Shown here piece after piece: positions 6,523-14,533 of a stretch of DNA of 33,700 bases. The stretch comes from Hyella patelloides LEGE 07179. Lineage in GTDB: Bacteria > Cyanobacteriota > Cyanobacteriia > Cyanobacteriales > Xenococcaceae. Position numbers and translations under genes: made by a program. The notes under the pieces were generated by a model, which worked only from the letters and a program-made list of their open reading frames with translations, searched no databases and was not told the origin of the DNA. Location of the stretch: contig NZ_LR213815.1 of the NCBI RefSeq assembly GCF_900659865.1, forward strand, positions 1 to 33,700, in the 5' to 3' direction. How positions within the stretch are numbered: the stretch's first letter is position 1; every line of letters begins with the position of its first letter.

Positions 6523-8130
6523 CTAACTAGATGCTACTGTTTTAGCTCGTTCTTCTTCTTGGCTAGCTTGCAGCGCAGAATACAAGCGATTTAATGCCTT
6601 AATATAGGCACGAGCCGAAGCGACAATAATATCTGTATTGGCTGCACGACCAGAATAAACTTTATCCTGATACCGTAGACGGATAGTAACTTCACCAATA
6701 GCATCAATTCCTGCGGTGACAGATTGCACAGAAAATTCAATTAAATCATTGGGAATATCCACAACACGGTTAATCGCTTTATAAATAGCATCAACAGGTC
6801 CTGTACCAATAGCAGCATCGGTCAATTCTTGACCTTCAGGATTGCGAATCGTTACTGTAGCAGTGGGACGAGAACCATCACCACAGGATACTTGTACTAA
6901 TTCTAGACGGAACAATTCAGGAGGTTGGCGAATTTCATCGTTAACGATTGCTTCTAAATCCCAATCAGTGATTTCTTTTTTCTTGTCGGCAACATCTTTA
7001 AAGCGCACAAAGGCTTTATTAAGCTCAGTATCAGAAAGTTCAAAGCCTAATTCTTTGAGGCGAGTACGGAAAGCATTACGTCCTGAAAGTTTACCCAACA
7101 CGATTTGATTATCGTTTAAACCAATGGATTGAGCATCCATGATTTCGTAAGTTATTCTATTTTTGAGTACCCCATCTTGGTGAATTCCCGACTCATGGGC
7201 AAAAGCGTTCGCCCCCACAATCGCTTTATTGGGTTGTACCATCATTCCTGTGAGGTTAGACACCAAACGGGAAGTTTTATAGATGTGTTGGGTATTGATT
7301 TGAGTGAGAGGCTCAGTAGATTCTGCTGGTCTACCAAGAAAAGGATTATAGTATTGACGGCGCACATGGAGAGCCATTACTAATTCTTCGAGGGCTGCAT
7401 TACCTGCTCTTTCACCGATACCATTGATAGTGCATTCTAACTGTCTGGCACCGTTTTTAACTGCTTCAAGGAAGTTAGCCACAGCTAAACCCAAATCATT
7501 GTGACCGTGAACGGAAATAATAGCCTGGTCAATATTAGGTACATTATCTTTAATGCCTTTGATTAATGCCCCAAATTCACTAGGAGTAGTATAGCCCACC
7601 GTATCAGGTATATTAACCGTAGTTGCCCCTGCTGCGATCGCTAATTCTAAAACTTGATACAAAAATTCAGGGTCGCTACGTCCAGCATCTTCAGGGGAAA
7701 ACTCCACATCTTCCACAAAAGATTTAGCATAAGCGACCATCTCTGGGACAATTGCCAATACTTCGGCTCTAGTTTTCTTGAGCTTGTATTCTAAGTGAAT
7801 ATCAGATGTCGCCAAAAAAGTATGAATTCTGCCTTTCGCTGCGGGTTTTAAAGCCTCTGCTGCGGTTTTAATGTCTTTTTGAGTCGCTCTAGCTAAACCA
7901 CAGATGGTAGGGCCATTCGGTGTTCCTATTTCTGCTGCTATTTTCTGGACTGCTTGAAAGTCTCCAGAGCTAGTAAAAGGAAAACCCGCTTCAATAACAT
8001 CTACTCCTAGTCTTGCTAGAGCGCGGGCTACCTTCAGTTTTTCTTCTATGTTCAGTGCTGCACCAGGAGATTGTTCTCCATCGCGAAGAGTGGTATCGAA
8101 GATAATAATGCGATCTTGTGATGTTTCCAT
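6523..8130 (-). CDS. leuA: 2-isopropylmalate synthase
   Basis: The 535-residue enzyme condenses acetyl-CoA with 2-oxoisovalerate, the first committed step of leucine synthesis. The TIM-barrel domain begins [18 protein letters not shown] (6-23), the catalytic and metal-binding start of the family. The metal-binding HGHND is at 208-212 and GIGERAGN at 237-244. The C-terminal regulatory domain (about 400 onward, with [12 protein letters not shown]) binds leucine for feedback inhibition. I chose ATG 8130 (METSQD). The frame opens upstream to a TTG at 8154, but that adds eight non-conserved residues and has no ribosome site; 535 residues is the usual cyanobacterial length. No other leu gene is nearby, as is typical for cyanobacteria. 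Confidence 0.97.
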   Translation of the reverse strand: METSQDRIIIFDTTLRDGEQSPGAALNIEEKLKVARALARLGVDVIEAGFPFTSSGDFQAVQKIAAEIGTPNGPTICGLARATQKDIKTAAEALKPAAKGRIHTFLATSDIHLEYKLKKTRAEVLAIVPEMVAYAKSFVEDVEFSPEDAGRSDPEFLYQVLELAIAAGATTVNIPDTVGYTTPSEFGALIKGIKDNVPNIDQAIISVHGHNDLGLAVANFLEAVKNGARQLECTINGIGERAGNAALEELVMALHVRRQYYNPFLGRPAESTEPLTQINTQHIYKTSRLVSNLTGMMVQPNKAIVGANAFAHESGIHQDGVLKNRITYEIMDAQSIGLNDNQIVLGKLSGRNAFRTRLKELGFELSDTELNKAFVRFKDVADKKKEITDWDLEAIVNDEIRQPPELFRLELVQVSCGDGSRPTATVTIRNPEGQELTDAAIGTGPVDAIYKAINRVVDIPNDLIEFSVQSVTAGIDAIGEVTIRLRYQDKVYSGRAANTDIIVASARAYIKALNRLYSALQASQEEERAKTVASS

Positions 8131-8292
8131 AAGCCTATTTACGCGCTTTTGCAAAGGAGTATTGATTACTTAATTAAAAATTATAAGATATTGTCTTGAG
8201 GGATGAGGCATGAATTACTACGTCCTCGAAGGGGGATGAGGGATGAGGAAGAATCAATAATTTAGCAACCAGCAACCAGAAACCAACCACTG

Positions 8293-8318
8293 TAGAGACG
8301 TGATAGATCGCGTCTCTA
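8293..8318. repeat. Dispersed hairpin between leuA and the NYN gene
   Basis: TAGAGACG at 8293-8300 and CGTCTCTA at 8311-8318 form an 8-bp perfect stem with a 10-base loop containing GATCG. Hairpins of this wording are common interspersed repeats in cyanobacterial gaps. It lies 16 bases downstream of the NYN gene stop without a good T-tract, so terminator function is only possible. Upstream (8200-8255) are short direct repeats of the GGGATGAG type. Confidence 0.65.
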
Positions 8319-8333
8319 TCCATATTATCTAAA

Positions 8334-8864
8334 CTAAAAATCATTCTTTTCTATACTGGGACGAATATCATTGAGATCGATATATCTATCAGTAGCGTTT
8401 CTTAGTTCACGGGCAATCATGCCTTCGGTGGAAACTACAGTAATATGAGTATTCTTAGAGCGCAGTAGTTCAATGGCTCGTTCAAAGTCTCCATCCCCAC
8501 TAAACAAGATTACCTTGTCATATTGATCGACAGTATTAAACATATCGACTACAATTTCAATATCAAGATTCGCTTTTTGGGAATAACGACCTGAAACATC
8601 ATCATAATATTCTTTTAGTATTTTTGTTCTAACTGTATAACCAAGACTGATTAAAGCATCTCGAAATCCTCTTTGATCTTGGGCATCTTTTAGCCCCGTG
8701 TACCAGAAGGCATTGACTAAGGTAACAGTAGGGTCTTTTGTGAAATTTTCTAATACTTTTCTGGGATCGAAAAACCAACCATTTTTTTGTTGAGCATAAA
8801 ACATATTGTTACCGTCTACAAATATAGAGAGACGGTCTCTCAGGCAATTATTAGGACAATCCAT
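8334..8864 (-). CDS. LabA-like NYN-domain (PIN-like) protein
   Basis: The 176-residue protein is a single NYN domain. Acidic positions expected to bind metal are visible in IFVDGNNMFYAQQ (14-26, D17), KANLDIEIVVDMFN (97-110, D101) and LFSGDGDFERA (120-130, D124 and D126). The family includes bacterial LabA/DUF88 proteins; in Synechococcus, LabA works in negative feedback of the KaiC circadian output, while other members are RNases. I cannot tell from sequence whether this is LabA itself or a paralogue. ATG 8864 fits the domain start. A dispersed hairpin follows the gene, and over 600 bases of gap lie upstream. Confidence 0.88.
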   Translation of the reverse strand: MDCPNNCLRDRLSIFVDGNNMFYAQQKNGWFFDPRKVLENFTKDPTVTLVNAFWYTGLKDAQDQRGFRDALISLGYTVRTKILKEYYDDVSGRYSQKANLDIEIVVDMFNTVDQYDKVILFSGDGDFERAIELLRSKNTHITVVSTEGMIARELRNATDRYIDLNDIRPSIEKNDF

Positions 8865-8956
8865 ATAAGCTATACCTAAGTATTTCTAAAATATATAAAT
8901 AGTAAATTTATTAGCATAAACTCCCATCATATCAGCTTTTAGCAAGCGACTCCAAA

Positions 8957-9019
8957 GAGTTTGGCTCGCGATATTGGGAACGCCCTAAAGGACTCACCGA
9001 TGGTCGCGCGAGTTTGGCT
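8957..9019. repeat. Dispersed AGTCCTTTAGGGC element, minus orientation, between 10-bp direct repeats
   Basis: The reverse complement of AGTCCTTTAGGGC is at 8982-8994. The decamer GAGTTTGGCT occurs at 8957-8966 and 9010-9019 and brackets the core, as a target duplication might. Confidence 0.65.
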
Positions 9020-9178
9020 AATAAAAATTAGTTAAGTAGTCATTAGAAAATAGGTTGATAACTGTTATAGATATCAACCAGCCTCGCAAATCTCTTAATA
9101 ATAAGGTTATTTAGAATAGGGTTGCCCCCAAATAAAATTTAGGCATTTTCTATATATTTTTAGTTTAAAGCAAAATCG

Positions 9179-9313
9179 ATGGTTATAGCCACCAAACCTT
9201 TTATAAAAGTTGAATTTATCCTAGTTGAGTTAAGAGATAAGTTAAAAGTAACCGCGAAATTAGAATATGCTTTTGTCCGAGAAGCATTTCTGGCAAAAAG
9301 TCAAAAATCATGA
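9179..9313 (+). CDS. Doubtful 44-codon open frame
   Basis: ATG at 9179 opens a 44-residue frame starting MVIATKPFIKVEFILVEL and ending in TGA at 9311. The predicted peptide is mixed hydrophobic and charged, with alternating residues that could form strands. I recognise no family, and there is no clear ribosome binding site. It lies in a repeat-bearing gap where chance frames are expected. It is recorded only because nothing else explains this stretch. Confidence 0.2.
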   Translation: MVIATKPFIKVEFILVELRDKLKVTAKLEYAFVREAFLAKSQKS

Positions 9314-9410
9314 AGTTGAAGATGAACGATCGAGGATAAATGATAGAGAAAAATGTATGTTTACGAGAATTTTTTTTCTCTAGATTTTGATAAGTTATAT
9401 TTTACAATAA

Positions 9411-9444
9411 AAGCGATCGCATAGTAGAAGCGATCGCATAGTAA
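9411..9444. repeat. Tandem duplication of a 17-bp unit containing HIP1
   Basis: The unit AAGCGATCGCATAGTA plus one base is present twice in direct succession (9411-9427 and 9428-9444), each with one HIP1 octamer. It lies just downstream of the sqdB stop. Confidence 0.85.
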
Positions 9445-9497
9445 TTATCAATTTTTATCAAACATTAACACCGATCGTTGTTCCTTAATCAAGAGAA

Positions 9498-10691
9498 TTA
9501 CACCAAAGATTTTTCTGCTTCTTTATTTTTTTGAATCCACATAGAAGTACAAGGAATTTTTGTTTTATCACAACGATGAGCATATTTTTCAGCCACATCT
9601 GTAACCTCTTGTAGCAGCCCTTGACTGAGGGTAGTGGGTTCTAACCCTAAATCTAATAAACGCTCGTTTTTCACAAATAATTCGTTTTCTGATGCTTCGT
9701 TGCGAGGATTGTCTAGATAGGCAATTTGCACCCCTGTCATTTCTGAAACCATCTTAGCTAAATCTCTAACGCGGTGAGTTTCTGTCATCTGATTGAGAAT
9801 ACGTACTCTGTCACCTTTTGCTGGAGGATTTTCAATCGCTAGTTGGACACAACGCACTGTATCTTTAATATGAATAAAGGCTCTTGTTTGCCCTCCTGTA
9901 CCGTGAACAGTTAAAGGATACTGGATAGCTGCTTGCATCAAGAAACGGTTTAAGACTGTACCGTAGTCACCATCGTAATCAAAACGGTTAATTAAACGCT
10001 CATCCATAAGAGTTTCGGGAGTATTGGTTCCCCAAACAATACCTTGGTGTAAATCGGTTACTTTAACTCCATCGTTCTTGTTGTAGTAGAAGAAGAATAA
10101 CTGATCTTGAGTCTTGGTCATGTGGTAGATACTACCAGGATTTGCGGGGTAAAGAATTTCTTGCTGAATGCGATCTCCATTATCCGTAACTACCTCCACA
10201 TCCAGATAGCCTTCAGGGATTTTCATTCCTGCTGTACCGTAACCATAAACACCCATTGTACCCAGGTGAACGAGGTGAATATCTAAACCAGAAGCTACGA
10301 TAGCACAGAGAGTATTGTGGGTAGCATTGAGATTATTATTAACGGTATAACGCTTATGCTTATCTGTTTTCATCGAGTAGGGAGCAGCCCTTTGTTCGGC
10401 GAAGTGAACCACAGAATCGGGTTTTTCAGCTAGCAGTAAAGTAATGAAGCGATCGTAGTCTTGAGCGATATCAATATTATAAAATTTAATTTCTTTACCC
10501 GTTAATGCCGTCCAAGTACTTAGTCTTTGTCCAATAGGAGCGATTGGTGTTAAAGAACTGACTTCTAACTCATTATCAATGTTACGGCGAGAAAGATTAT
10601 CTACAATAATAATTTCATGACCGAGGTTAGATAAATGTAACGCGGTAGGCCAGCCACAAAAGCCGTCTCCTCCGAGAATGATAACTTTCAT
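9498..10691 (-). CDS. sqdB: UDP-sulfoquinovose synthase
   Basis: The 397-residue enzyme makes UDP-sulfoquinovose from UDP-glucose and sulfite, the head-group donor for the thylakoid lipid SQDG. It is an extended short-chain dehydrogenase. The NAD-binding loop is GGDGFCGWP (7-15), the catalytic Thr is in HLGTMGVYG (142-150), and the Tyr/Lys pair is in YHMTK (189-193). FAEQRAAPYSMK (97-108) and the WGT--PET segment are characteristic of SqdB/SQD1 and not of other epimerases. ATG 10691 is at the correct distance from the nucleotide-binding strand. The glycosyltransferase gene sqdX, adjacent in some cyanobacteria, is not in this window. No terminator is obvious downstream. Confidence 0.97.
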   Translation of the reverse strand: MKVIILGGDGFCGWPTALHLSNLGHEIIIVDNLSRRNIDNELEVSSLTPIAPIGQRLSTWTALTGKEIKFYNIDIAQDYDRFITLLLAEKPDSVVHFAEQRAAPYSMKTDKHKRYTVNNNLNATHNTLCAIVASGLDIHLVHLGTMGVYGYGTAGMKIPEGYLDVEVVTDNGDRIQQEILYPANPGSIYHMTKTQDQLFFFYYNKNDGVKVTDLHQGIVWGTNTPETLMDERLINRFDYDGDYGTVLNRFLMQAAIQYPLTVHGTGGQTRAFIHIKDTVRCVQLAIENPPAKGDRVRILNQMTETHRVRDLAKMVSEMTGVQIAYLDNPRNEASENELFVKNERLLDLGLEPTTLSQGLLQEVTDVAEKYAHRCDKTKIPCTSMWIQKNKEAEKSLV

Positions 10692-11255
10692 ATTTTACCT
10701 CTATTGATACTTATACTGAAACGATTCTATAATTTAGACCGTTAGTTATAACCTAGATCATTTAACCAGACTTTCGACTCTCCTTGGAAGTTTATCTGTA
10801 ATTTTTGATGATCGAGATTGTTTTACTTCTCATTAATTGTGTGCTTTTGAAAGTGTAAATCTCGATATAGCGATCTCTTATTAGTTAGTAACATTAGTCA
10901 CAAAGGCTTTTCAGAATGAAACTCCGTATCAGATCTGTTTCAAAAAGTGAGTTCCTCAAAAAACATATTGACATATCGCAACATAACGATATATTGTCTG
11001 GACTTTCGGAAAAAAGCGATCTAGAAAGACTACATTTCAGGCAGAGAAACCTTTTAACCTGTTTACCCCCCAATACTCTGCGGTATAACGTATAGCGTGA
11101 GCTTCTAAACCTGCCTCAATATCTAGAATGTGTAACTTCACCATCTTATGAAATTGCGATTTTAACCCTATAATTTATTCTAGCGATCTGCATATTAGCG
11201 ATCGCTAAAACTATGAAGCATAATGGTTTTGTTGACTCGATTAATAAACTAAAGA
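10692..11255. other. Intergenic region with one small open frame
   Basis: Some 560 bases between sqdB and the Vat-like gene. It contains a 35-codon frame listed separately, a HIP1 site at about 11198, and an AT-rich patch at 10967-10998 with ACATAT/ATATTG repeats. I see no RNA gene or terminator. The promoter for sqdB must lie at its left end. Confidence 0.5.
11037..11144 (-). CDS. Possible 35-residue protein or gene remnant
   Basis: ATG at 11144 opens a 35-codon frame beginning MVKLHILDIEAGLEAHAIRY and ending RLKGFSA before TGA. The amino-acid composition looks protein-like (a charged amphipathic middle, then Trp and aromatic residues) rather than the lysine/isoleucine-rich output of random AT-rich DNA. 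I recognise no family. It could be a small protein or a leftover of a longer gene. There is no good Shine-Dalgarno sequence. Confidence 0.3.
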   Translation of the reverse strand: MVKLHILDIEAGLEAHAIRYTAEYWGVNRLKGFSA

Positions 11256-11888
11256 TTAGATACAATCTTTTAAAGCTTTAATATCTGCACTGACAATTTT
11301 TTCTAAATTACGCGTAATTTTTTCAATTTCCCAATTCCACCAGGCAATCTCTAACAAAGCTTTAATAATCTCATCTGGAAAGCGTTGTCTTATAAATTTG
11401 GCGGGATTACCTCCTACAATTGTGTAGGGCTGAATATCTTTGGTAACTACAGATTTAGCAGCAATAATAGCTCCATCACCAATTTTTACTCCAGGCATTA
11501 TAACCGTTTCATATCCCATCCAGACATCATTGCCAATTATGGTATCACCCTTGAAAGGATATTCTGTAGGCTTTGGAGTGATACGTTTCCAGCTTTTACC
11601 AAAAATTTCAAAAGGATAGGTAGAAAACCCAGACATCTTGTGATTGGCACCATTCATAATAAACTTAATACCTCTTGAAAGGGCGCAGAATTTACCAATG
11701 ATTAATTTGTCACCAATAAACGGAAAGTGATAAAGTACGTTGCGTTCAAAGTTTTCGGAATCTTCTGGATCGTCGTAATATGTGTAATCTCCAATAATAA
11801 TATTTGGGTTGGAAACGGTATTTTTAATAAAACAAATTTGCGAAAATCCCTCCATTGGATGAGGATTATTAGAGTCGGGATATTCCAT
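11256..11888 (-). CDS. Vat-like xenobiotic acetyltransferase (left-handed beta-helix)
   Basis: The 210-residue protein belongs to the hexapeptide-repeat xenobiotic acetyltransferases. Near the N-terminus is NPNIIIGDYTYYDDPEDSENF (28-48, all but one residue quoted elsewhere in the family), followed by FIMNGANHKMSGFSTYPF with the expected catalytic His (H83). The beta-helix repeats include DTIIGNDVWMGYETVIMPGV (115-134) and the end VGGNPAKFIRQRF (158-170). The wording is close to Vat streptogramin A acetyltransferases, but environmental homologues often have other or unknown substrates, so resistance should not be assumed. ATG 11888 is preferred to a TTG six codons upstream because family members begin at this point. 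It lies last in a same-strand run after the 117-residue protein and the glycohydrolase. Confidence 0.87.
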   Translation of the reverse strand: MEYPDSNNPHPMEGFSQICFIKNTVSNPNIIIGDYTYYDDPEDSENFERNVLYHFPFIGDKLIIGKFCALSRGIKFIMNGANHKMSGFSTYPFEIFGKSWKRITPKPTEYPFKGDTIIGNDVWMGYETVIMPGVKIGDGAIIAAKSVVTKDIQPYTIVGGNPAKFIRQRFPDEIIKALLEIAWWNWEIEKITRNLEKIVSADIKALKDCI

Positions 11889-11950
11889 GAAAAATCTTTT
11901 GCACAATCAAATTTATAATATAGTATTTTCAAGAATAGCGATCGCCTTAA

Positions 11951-12304
11951 TTAAGTTTTCTCATACTTTTCTTTTAAATTTTCATAATATTTCCGTTGAG
12001 CTTTTTTTACCAAATCAGGGTCTTCTCTTCGTCTTTTTATGGGTTTTGTTGGTTCAGAAGTTTCAATCACGCGAATCGTAATTTCATCACCTAATGTTAC
12101 TTGGCGTTTAAGCCAATCTAGACGCTCATCATCGTATTCATCATGATGTAACAAACCTACAACGGAAAGATCGATGCTATCAACTAAGTCATCTTCCAAT
12201 GCTGAAGCTCTACGAAAACTAAGAACAAAACTAAGTACTGAAATATCGTCAATTCCAGCAATAATTTTGGTTTCGTTGTTAATTGTTATTTCAAATGCAA
12301 TCAC
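11951..12304 (-). CDS. Unrecognised 117-residue protein between the glycohydrolase and Vat-like genes
   Basis: The frame starts ATG at 12304, 44 bases after the glycohydrolase gene, and ends 62 bases before the Vat-like start, so the three could be cotranscribed. The first 85 residues look like a small mixed alpha/beta domain (MIAFEITINNETKIIAGIDD, later VTLGDEITIRVIETSEP). The last 30 are very basic with a predicted helix (RRREDPDLVKKAQRKYYENL). The middle has an acidic, His-containing stretch, HHDEYDDERLDWLKRQ. I recognise no named family; small proteins of this type, with a G-DEI-(I/V)-(I/V)-E segment, occur as hypotheticals in many bacteria. No signal peptide or membrane segment. Confidence 0.65.
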   Translation of the reverse strand: MIAFEITINNETKIIAGIDDISVLSFVLSFRRASALEDDLVDSIDLSVVGLLHHDEYDDERLDWLKRQVTLGDEITIRVIETSEPTKPIKRRREDPDLVKKAQRKYYENLKEKYEKT

Positions 12305-12348
12305 TAATTATTGTTTTCCATAGCTACTACATTATTAATATAAATAGA

Positions 12349-13173
12349 TTAAAATCTTTTTTGAAATGCTTTTAAAGTTTCCTTACTCTTACTAGGATCG
12401 TAAATGCCAAACACAACTCGCTCAAAACAGCCTTGAAATCTAGGTTCACTAAGCCATTGACCAAAAGCATCTGCTACCAGATTAGGATCGTTACGAAATA
12501 CTCCACAACCCCAAGCACCAAGCAATAGTGTACGATGTCCATGCTCTCTTGCTACTGTAAGCACATATCCCGCCCGACGACGCAATGTGTCCTCTATTTC
12601 TGCTCCTGCTGTAGCATCGCGACGCAATACTTGACCAGCATTGGGGGCTGGTGCTGTAATGATTGAAGCTAAGAAGAAATCATCTAAAAGTCCACGACTA
12701 CGAGTTCTAAACCAAGGTACTTGAGGCGAATAGATAATGCGATCGGTATACAATAAAGAGTCATAAGCGCGATTAGTCTCATAGTAATCAGGCTGTTTTA
12801 ATAAACAGGGATATAAACCCGAACAACGGGCTAAATCTTCTTCTTGGGCTTTTGCACCATTGATAAAGCCACCTCCAGGGTTGCGTGCAGAAGCATAGTT
12901 TAACAAAACCAAATCGGAACACCCTTCAACTGTTACTAATCGATGGGCTGCTACTTGTGTTGTCTCTTCAGTAACTTCAACAATCGGGTTTTGAATGTCT
13001 TTTGGTGCTGGTTTTTGTAGCAGTTCGCTAAGTTGTTCGGGAGTATATAGTAATGTAGCTGCTTCTGCTGCTTGTTGTTCCCTAGAAAAGTTAATTACCT
13101 TTCCAAAACTATTAATAAACTTTCCTTCTCGAACAATTTTTAAGGTTTCTTGAGCTACACCTTTGAGAGACAT
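12349..13173 (-). CDS. Bacterial-type poly(ADP-ribose) glycohydrolase (TIGR02452/DUF2263 macrodomain family)
   Basis: The 274-residue protein is recognised by the macrodomain segment LLNYASARNPGGGFINGAKA (90-109), followed at once by QEEDLAR. The G-G-G...Q-E-E signature is that of poly(ADP-ribose) glycohydrolases, where the second Glu is catalytic. LLLGAWGCGVFRNDP (216-230) is the second conserved macrodomain loop, contacting the ribose phosphates. Such enzymes cleave ADP-ribose polymers; in bacteria, targets may be ADP-ribosylated proteins or nucleic acids made by toxins or stress enzymes. The N-terminal 75 residues match the usual helical extension (SFGKVINFSREQQAA). No ADP-ribosyltransferase is visible nearby. 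The ATG at 13173 fits the family start. Confidence 0.9.
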   Translation of the reverse strand: MSLKGVAQETLKIVREGKFINSFGKVINFSREQQAAEAATLLYTPEQLSELLQKPAPKDIQNPIVEVTEETTQVAAHRLVTVEGCSDLVLLNYASARNPGGGFINGAKAQEEDLARCSGLYPCLLKQPDYYETNRAYDSLLYTDRIIYSPQVPWFRTRSRGLLDDFFLASIITAPAPNAGQVLRRDATAGAEIEDTLRRRAGYVLTVAREHGHRTLLLGAWGCGVFRNDPNLVADAFGQWLSEPRFQGCFERVVFGIYDPSKSKETLKAFQKRF

Positions 13174-13272
13174 ATCAATAATCCAATATTATGATGGGCA
13201 ATATCTCAGCAATTATCAATTCTAATTGAAGATACAATTGTAATTTTTAACCTGGAATTTTTTAACCTATAA

Positions 13273-13842
13273 ATGAACACCCCCAGCCATTACGTTATTA
13301 ACTTAGCTTTCCTCGGTCAAACCATTGCTCCCCAACAAAATATTGCGATTACCATTGGTGCAATATTACCCGATCTACCAATTTTTCTGTTTTATTTTAT
13401 GGCTAAGTACATCTACAAATTACCAGAGTCAAAAATTTGGTCAGAGGCTTATTACGAACCATTAAATCAAGATCTTGTTGCTCTGTTTCATTCTATACCT
13501 TTGGCTGTAATTTGTTTAGGTATTTGTTTTTATTTAGATTGGCAATTTGGCACAGTACTTTGTATTAGTATGATTTGTCATTCTTTGTTAGATTTACCAG
13601 TACATAATAGTGATGCTCATCGTCATTTTTTCCCTTTTAGTAATTATCGTTTTATCAGCCCTTTTTCTTATTGGGATATTAATCACTATGCCAAATATAT
13701 TGCAGGAATTGAAGTTTTATTAGTGCTAATTGCTAATCCTTTGATTCTCAATTTGTTAAAGTCTCATTTTAGTAAAGGATTAGTGATTTTGATCGATTTG
13801 CTTTATGTTTTTAGTTATGTGCGTTTTTATCTATTGCGTTGA
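13273..13842 (+). CDS. Membrane protein resembling YdjM-type metal-dependent hydrolases
   Basis: A 189-residue protein with four or five hydrophobic segments. Conserved-looking polar positions sit inside or beside them: GAILPDLP (29-36), FHSIP near 76, and SMICHSLLDLPVHNSDAHRH with the following PFSNYRFISPFSYWD. The P-D, H-S and H-x-x-x-D pattern resembles the YdjM/DUF457 family of membrane-bound putative metal-dependent hydrolases. Function is unknown. It starts ATG 13273, divergent from the glycohydrolase with 100 bases between, so the two may share a control region. The C-terminus is membrane-embedded (LVILIDLLYVFSYVRFYLLR). Confidence 0.6.
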   Translation: MNTPSHYVINLAFLGQTIAPQQNIAITIGAILPDLPIFLFYFMAKYIYKLPESKIWSEAYYEPLNQDLVALFHSIPLAVICLGICFYLDWQFGTVLCISMICHSLLDLPVHNSDAHRHFFPFSNYRFISPFSYWDINHYAKYIAGIEVLLVLIANPLILNLLKSHFSKGLVILIDLLYVFSYVRFYLLR

Positions 13843-14000
13843 AATTAAACTTTAAAAATTACTTTTAGGCTATTTATAAGAGTATTATTGTTTCTTTTGC
13901 GATCGCTAATTATTAATTTCTCTGATTGTTTTTTAATTACTCTGTTAACCTATATAAAAATGCTAAAATAGCCTTAAGTAAGTAATTATATAAATAAGTA

Positions 14001-14213
14001 ATGCTTAAAATAAACAAGAGTTACGTAGTTGATGAAAATCAAAATTTGATCGCGGTACAAATACCAATTGATGATTTTACTAAAATAGAAGAAATTATCG
14101 AAAATTTTGGATTAGCTAAATTAATGGAAGAAACAGATAGTGAGGAATTATTATCTGGCGAAGAGGCTTATAATTATTATCAACCACTAAAAAATAAAAG
14201 TGTAGAAAGTTAA
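14001..14213 (+). CDS. RelB/Phd-like antitoxin
   Basis: The 70-residue protein reads MLKINKSYVVDENQNLIAVQ, then a helical IPIDDFTKIEEIIENFG and an acidic tail with LLSGEEAYNYYQPLK. This is the usual look of small cyanobacterial antitoxins paired with RelE-type toxins: a short DNA-binding N-terminal part and an acidic C-terminal part that wraps the toxin. The gene is followed at once by a RelE-like frame in the next register, confirming the pairing. The antitoxin itself shows no defect. Such antitoxins usually repress their own promoter; the 150 AT-rich bases upstream would hold it. The exact antitoxin family is less certain than the pairing. Confidence 0.8.
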   Translation: MLKINKSYVVDENQNLIAVQIPIDDFTKIEEIIENFGLAKLMEETDSEELLSGEEAYNYYQPLKNKSVES

Positions 14214-14472
14214 ATATACGAAAAAGTTTCTCAAAGAATTAGTATCTTGTCCTAAAAATATTCAATCAAGAGTTGAACTAATTGTATTTAAAGATTTAGC
14301 TGGTGATAATCCTTTTGAGTTAGGTTGTGTAGAAAAAATGAAAGGATATGATGACAAGTATAAAATTAAAATTGGTAACTATAGGATTGGAATTACTATA
14401 GATAAAAAAGCTAAAGTTATTATTTGCCAAAGAATTGCTCATAGAAGAGAAATATATAGAGTTTTTCCTTAA
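14209..14472 (+). pseudogene. RelE-family toxin frame with no usable start codon
   Basis: Directly after the antitoxin, the +1 frame reads KYTKKFLKELVSCPKNIQSR and ends with IICQRIAHRREIYRVFP before TAA at 14470. Typical RelE features are present: the basic N-terminal helices, KMKGYDDKYKIKIGNYRIGI, and the C-terminal R-E-I-Y-R-V-F. Relatives begin Met-Lys-Tyr. Here the codon before Lys-Tyr is GTT (14209-14211), overlapping the antitoxin TAA, and an in-frame TAG lies two codons further up (14203-14205). No ATG, GTG or TTG is available until codon 44. Either the toxin start has been lost, or it is made by an unusual route such as +1 frameshifting from the antitoxin. The body of the frame is otherwise undamaged. 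Confidence 0.75.
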
Positions 14473-14533
14473 GATTTGAAGTAAAGGCGATCGCATATAA
14501 TAAATTTATCGAATTATTAAATATAGAAAACTA

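Larger units (their letters stand above)
8865..9497. other. Long intergenic region with a repeat, a weak small open frame and duplicated HIP1 sites
   Basis: About 630 bases separate the NYN gene from sqdB. Position 8941-9020 carries a copy of the AGTCCTTTAGGGC element, 9179-9313 a doubtful 44-codon frame, and 9411-9444 a tandem HIP1 duplication; each is listed on its own. The rest is AT-rich without recognised signals. No tRNA-like fold was seen. Confidence 0.6.

Noticed and set aside
6842-7383. Two plus-strand open frames of 84-88 codons inside leuA
   Set aside because: They lie antisense to the conserved leuA catalytic and linker region and have no protein-like motifs.
10967-10998. AT-rich ACATAT/ATATTG repeats as a possible CRISPR or operator
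   Set aside because: Only two or three imperfect short units with no spacer structure; no CRISPR array is visible anywhere in the window.
11256-11888. Calling the Vat-like gene an antibiotic-resistance gene
   Set aside because: The fold and catalytic His match Vat enzymes, but environmental homologues with unknown substrates are common, and nothing in the context points to streptogramin resistance.
11385-12081. Several overlapping open frames on both strands at the start of the Vat-like gene
   Set aside because: The hexapeptide acetyltransferase and the 117-residue gene explain this DNA; the other frames are antisense or out of frame and rich in Phe, Ile and Asn.
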